A stretch of DNA of 45,469 nt, from assembly GCF_035325945.1 (NCBI RefSeq), contig NZ_DAOKYX010000023.1, positions 1 through 45,469 on the forward strand, read 5' to 3'. This document shows, in pieces, positions 43,582 through 45,469 of the stretch (positions within the stretch are counted from its first letter, which is position 1; every line of letters begins with the position of its first letter). The stretch is from Parvibaculum sp035325945. GTDB lineage: Bacteria; Pseudomonadota; Alphaproteobacteria; Parvibaculales; Parvibaculaceae. A model generated the notes under the pieces. The model worked only from the letters and a program-made list of their open reading frames with translations. It was not told where the DNA came from and did not search any database. The translations under genes and the position numbers were made by a program.

Positions 43582-44555
43582 GCGGCGTTCTTTTCCTGAT
43601 TGTCGGCCGTATCGGAGCGCGTGAGCTTGCGGAAGACCTCGTCCAGGCGGCCGGGCTCGCCGTAAAGCGTGCGCACCGGCCAGTTCATCTCATGCGCGAG
43701 GGCGGCCACCGCGTCGATGAGCTTGACGCCCGCTGCGCTCGCCTCGCGCAGCGGGAAGAGCGTGAAGGTCGTCTCGCTGCCGCGCGGATGGATCTCGATG
43801 CTCTCGATGCCGGGAAGCGCCTTCAGCGTCTCGGCCGCCGCCGCCGTCATCTGGCCGCCGACGGTCAGCGACACGGCATTATGGTAGCGCGAGCGCGAGA
43901 TGAGTTCGGCGGGCGTACCATCGGCCACGATGCGGCCGCGGTCGATGATGAGCGCGCGCGTGCAGATGGCGTCGACCTCTTCGAGAATATGGGTCGAGAT
44001 GATGATCGCCTTCTCCGCCGCCATGCGGGCGATGAGCTTGCGGACCTCGTGCTTCTGGTTCGGGTCGAGGCCGTCGGTCGGCTCGTCCATGATGAGGACG
44101 GGCGGATTGTGCAGGATCGCCTGGGCAAGACCGACGCGCCTGCGGAACCCCTTGGAGAGCGTGTCGATCGGCTGGTCGAGAACGCCCTGAAGCTCCGTCG
44201 CCTCCACGGCCTCGGCGATTGCCCTGTCGGCGGCGGCGCCGGAAAGCGCGCGGATCCGGGCGATGAATTTGAGGAAGCCGCGCGGTGTCATGTCGCCATA
44301 GGCGGGCGCGCCTTCGGGCAGATAGCCGATCATGCGCTGGGCGGCGAGCTGTTCGGTGGCGATGTCGTGTCCGCAGATCGAGACCGCTCCCTCGCTCGGC
44401 GCGAGAAATCCGGTGACCATCTTCATCGTCGTGGATTTGCCCGCGCCGTTCGGCCCAAGAAAGCCGAGTACCTCGCCGCGCGAGACGCTGAAACTGATGC
44501 CGTCGACCGCCGTGAAAGGCCCGAAACGCTTCACCAACCCGTCGATGACGATCAT
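43578..44555 (-). CDS. ABC transporter ATPase, GldA-like
   Basis: A 325-residue ATPase: Walker A GPNGAGKST, signature LSKGFRRRVGLAQAIL, Walker B VLIMDEPTDGLDP and switch His in STHILEEVD. A C-terminal extension of about 100 residues follows, as in GldA-type ATPases. ATG 44555 has GGCGAGGAA upstream; ATG 44594 lacks a site. It is the first gene of the four-gene operon (ATPase, permease, GldG-like, DUF4340). Confidence 0.9.
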   Translation of the reverse strand: MIVIDGLVKRFGPFTAVDGISFSVSRGEVLGFLGPNGAGKSTTMKMVTGFLAPSEGAVSICGHDIATEQLAAQRMIGYLPEGAPAYGDMTPRGFLKFIARIRALSGAAADRAIAEAVEATELQGVLDQPIDTLSKGFRRRVGLAQAILHNPPVLIMDEPTDGLDPNQKHEVRKLIARMAAEKAIIISTHILEEVDAICTRALIIDRGRIVADGTPAELISRSRYHNAVSLTVGGQMTAAAAETLKALPGIESIEIHPRGSETTFTLFPLREASAAGVKLIDAVAALAHEMNWPVRTLYGEPGRLDEVFRKLTRSDTADNQEKNAA

Positions 44556-45068
44556 TTCCTCGCCTTCGGCAACCCTGTTATTCGCCGTCTGCATGCTGGA
44601 CTGAACGATGACGCCTGCTCCTGGAGGATCGGGCACATGCCTCGAGCCTCGCCTCCCCCTGCCAAGGATCTCGAAATGGGCTCCGAGATGTGTAGGCCAA
44701 GGCAATGAACCCCTCAAGTGAAAGATGTTTCATCGTGCGCCATGCGCGCATGCAGACGCCGCCCGGGTGGAGGACCGGGCAGCGCAAGCATCGAAAGCGG
44801 GGAACATTGCCTTGAAGGGGTGGCCCGGTCCCCTAAATCCATCCCGGTGGGGCTGGGGGGGCTGATGATACCGGAACTTCCATGAGGACCGGGCCAGTGA
44901 GGCAACGGTGATAGAATGGTTGCCCAGTGTGGCCTCGCAAGGGCTGAAAAAAGGCAATATTGTGATTATGGGCCCGATCGGGAAAAGCCTGCGAAAGGCG
45001 GAAATCCGCTCCCGCGAGAGCGGTTTCGGCCGCGACGGCAAGCCCGCAATATGGGAGGACTGCCGCGC
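44556..45068. other. 513-bp non-coding region between the ABC operon and DUF2794
   Basis: No supported gene. It holds the mutually exclusive pairing element at 44761-44905, listed separately. Further on, an extended -10-like TGATAGAAT lies at 44909-44917, and a 6-bp hairpin CCGCTC (45006-45011) / GAGCGG (45018-45023) with TTT after it lies 45 bp before the DUF2794 start. The direction of transcription of the structured part is not settled. Confidence 0.45.
44761..44905 (+). promoter_or_regulatory. Candidate structured RNA leader with alternative pairings
   Basis: Four segments can pair: A GCCCGG (44761-44766), B GGACCGGGC (44772-44780), C GCCCGGTCC (44823-44831) and D GGACCGGGCCA (44886-44896). 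A pairs with B (6 bp, 8-base loop). C pairs with B (9 bp) or with D (11 bp, from 44821), not both. The C-D stem is extended by TTGCCT (44807-44812) / AGGCAA (44900-44905). Two exclusive folds of this kind suggest an attenuator or riboswitch-like leader, or a stable small RNA. No known family was recognised. Confidence 0.4.
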
Positions 45069-45467
45069 ATGACCGACAGCGCCGAGGGAAGGCCCGATAG
45101 CGAGCGCGGCTCGCTCAGCCTCGTCATTTCGTCGACGCAGACGCCGCCGAAACAGCTCCGCGAGCCCGACATATTCTTCAATCGGGCCGAGCTCGACGCG
45201 ATCCTCACCGTCTATGGCCGCAAGGTCGTCGAGGGCGAATGGCGCGACTACGCGATCGGCTCGACGCGCGACGTCGCCGTCTTCGCCGTCCACAGGCGTA
45301 CGAGCGAGCAACCGCTGTTCCGCATCGAGAAGCGCCCGAAGCTCGCGCGCCGACAAGGCGCCTACAGCGTCGTAGCCGCGACGGGCCTCGTGCTGAAGCG
45401 CGGCCACGATCTGAAGCAGGTGCTCAAGGTCTTCGAGAAGCGCGCGCTGCGCCTCGTCACCGGCTAG
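45069..45467 (+). CDS. DUF2794 family protein
   Basis: A 132-residue protein of DUF2794, an alphaproteobacterial family of unknown function. The family core is present: FFNRAELDAILTVYGRKV, EWRDYAIGSTRDVAVF, RIEKRPKLARRQGAYSVV and LKRGHDLKQVLKVFEK. ATG 45069 was chosen because GGGAGGA lies just upstream; the ATG at 45051 coincides with that site. A long structured leader precedes it. It ends 2 bp before the right edge of the window. Confidence 0.87.
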   Translation: MTDSAEGRPDSERGSLSLVISSTQTPPKQLREPDIFFNRAELDAILTVYGRKVVEGEWRDYAIGSTRDVAVFAVHRRTSEQPLFRIEKRPKLARRQGAYSVVAATGLVLKRGHDLKQVLKVFEKRALRLVTG

Positions 45468-45469
45468 GA

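Noticed and set aside
44807..44905. Possible 4.5S SRP RNA, 6S RNA or tmRNA in the region before DUF2794
   Set aside because: The conserved SRP RNA loop (GGAAGCAGCC type) and tmRNA features are absent, and the stem arrangement does not clearly give the 6S central bubble. It is kept only as an unassigned structured element.

Overview
The window is high-GC DNA of an alphaproteobacterium, most likely a Hyphomicrobiales/Rhizobiales-type heterotroph. Supporting signs are a DUF2794 gene, a PAS_5-type protein, two ethylmalonyl-CoA pathway genes, a ccmABCDG-type cytochrome c maturation cluster divergent from acnA, and a GAAC-N7-GAAC (alphaproteobacterial LexA-type) operator. The species cannot be fixed from sequence alone. 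It is a draft assembly: a 100-N gap inside leuC is flanked by the same 55 bp on both sides. No tRNA, rRNA, CRISPR array, transposase or prophage gene was seen.

Layout. 1-2 kb: a His-rich PadR/YqjI-like regulator with two perfect operator palindromes, then two methyltransferase genes. 2-3.5 kb: zapE, divergent from a MazG-like pyrophosphohydrolase with an SOS-box-like promoter. 3.7-4.6 kb: two small secreted or membrane low-complexity proteins, each with a terminator. 4.6-7.5 kb: an ABC-2 exporter, a lipoprotein and a GFA-family protein. 7.6-11 kb: sdhCDAB. 11.3-14.4 kb: a thioesterase, a PAS_5 protein, mesaconyl-CoA hydratase and malyl-CoA lyase. 14.4-20.2 kb: pdxY, then leuC-leuD-leuB-asd on the minus strand, with a 459-bp DUF559 nuclease cassette between leuC and leuD.

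20.3-24.1 kb: ffh-rpsP-rimM-trmD-rplS, joining protein targeting and ribosome assembly. 24.3-29.2 kb: pncC, then dapF-mtaB-ftsY-yciB. 29-32.5 kb: an MHS-type MFS transporter, a NUDIX hydrolase and a MarR regulator with a histone-like tail. 32.5-36.2 kb: ccmABCDG with an enoyl-CoA hydratase upstream. 36.4-39.7 kb: aconitase A fused to a ~175-residue Lys/Ala/Pro histone-H1-like N-terminal extension. 39.8-44.6 kb: a four-gene GldA/F/G-like ABC operon with a DUF4340 protein. 44.6-45.5 kb: a structured 0.5-kb non-coding region and DUF2794.

Most of the window is core metabolism: TCA cycle (sdh, acnA), leucine and aspartate-family biosynthesis (leuBCD, asd, dapF), C2/propionyl assimilation, cytochrome c biogenesis and SRP targeting. 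The two most unusual items are the DUF559 gene bracketed by inverted hairpin/G-quadruplex repeats inside the leu operon, and the H1-like tail on aconitase. Next come the SOS-type promoter of the MazG-like gene, the double-palindrome promoter of the PadR gene, and a mutually exclusive pairing element before DUF2794.
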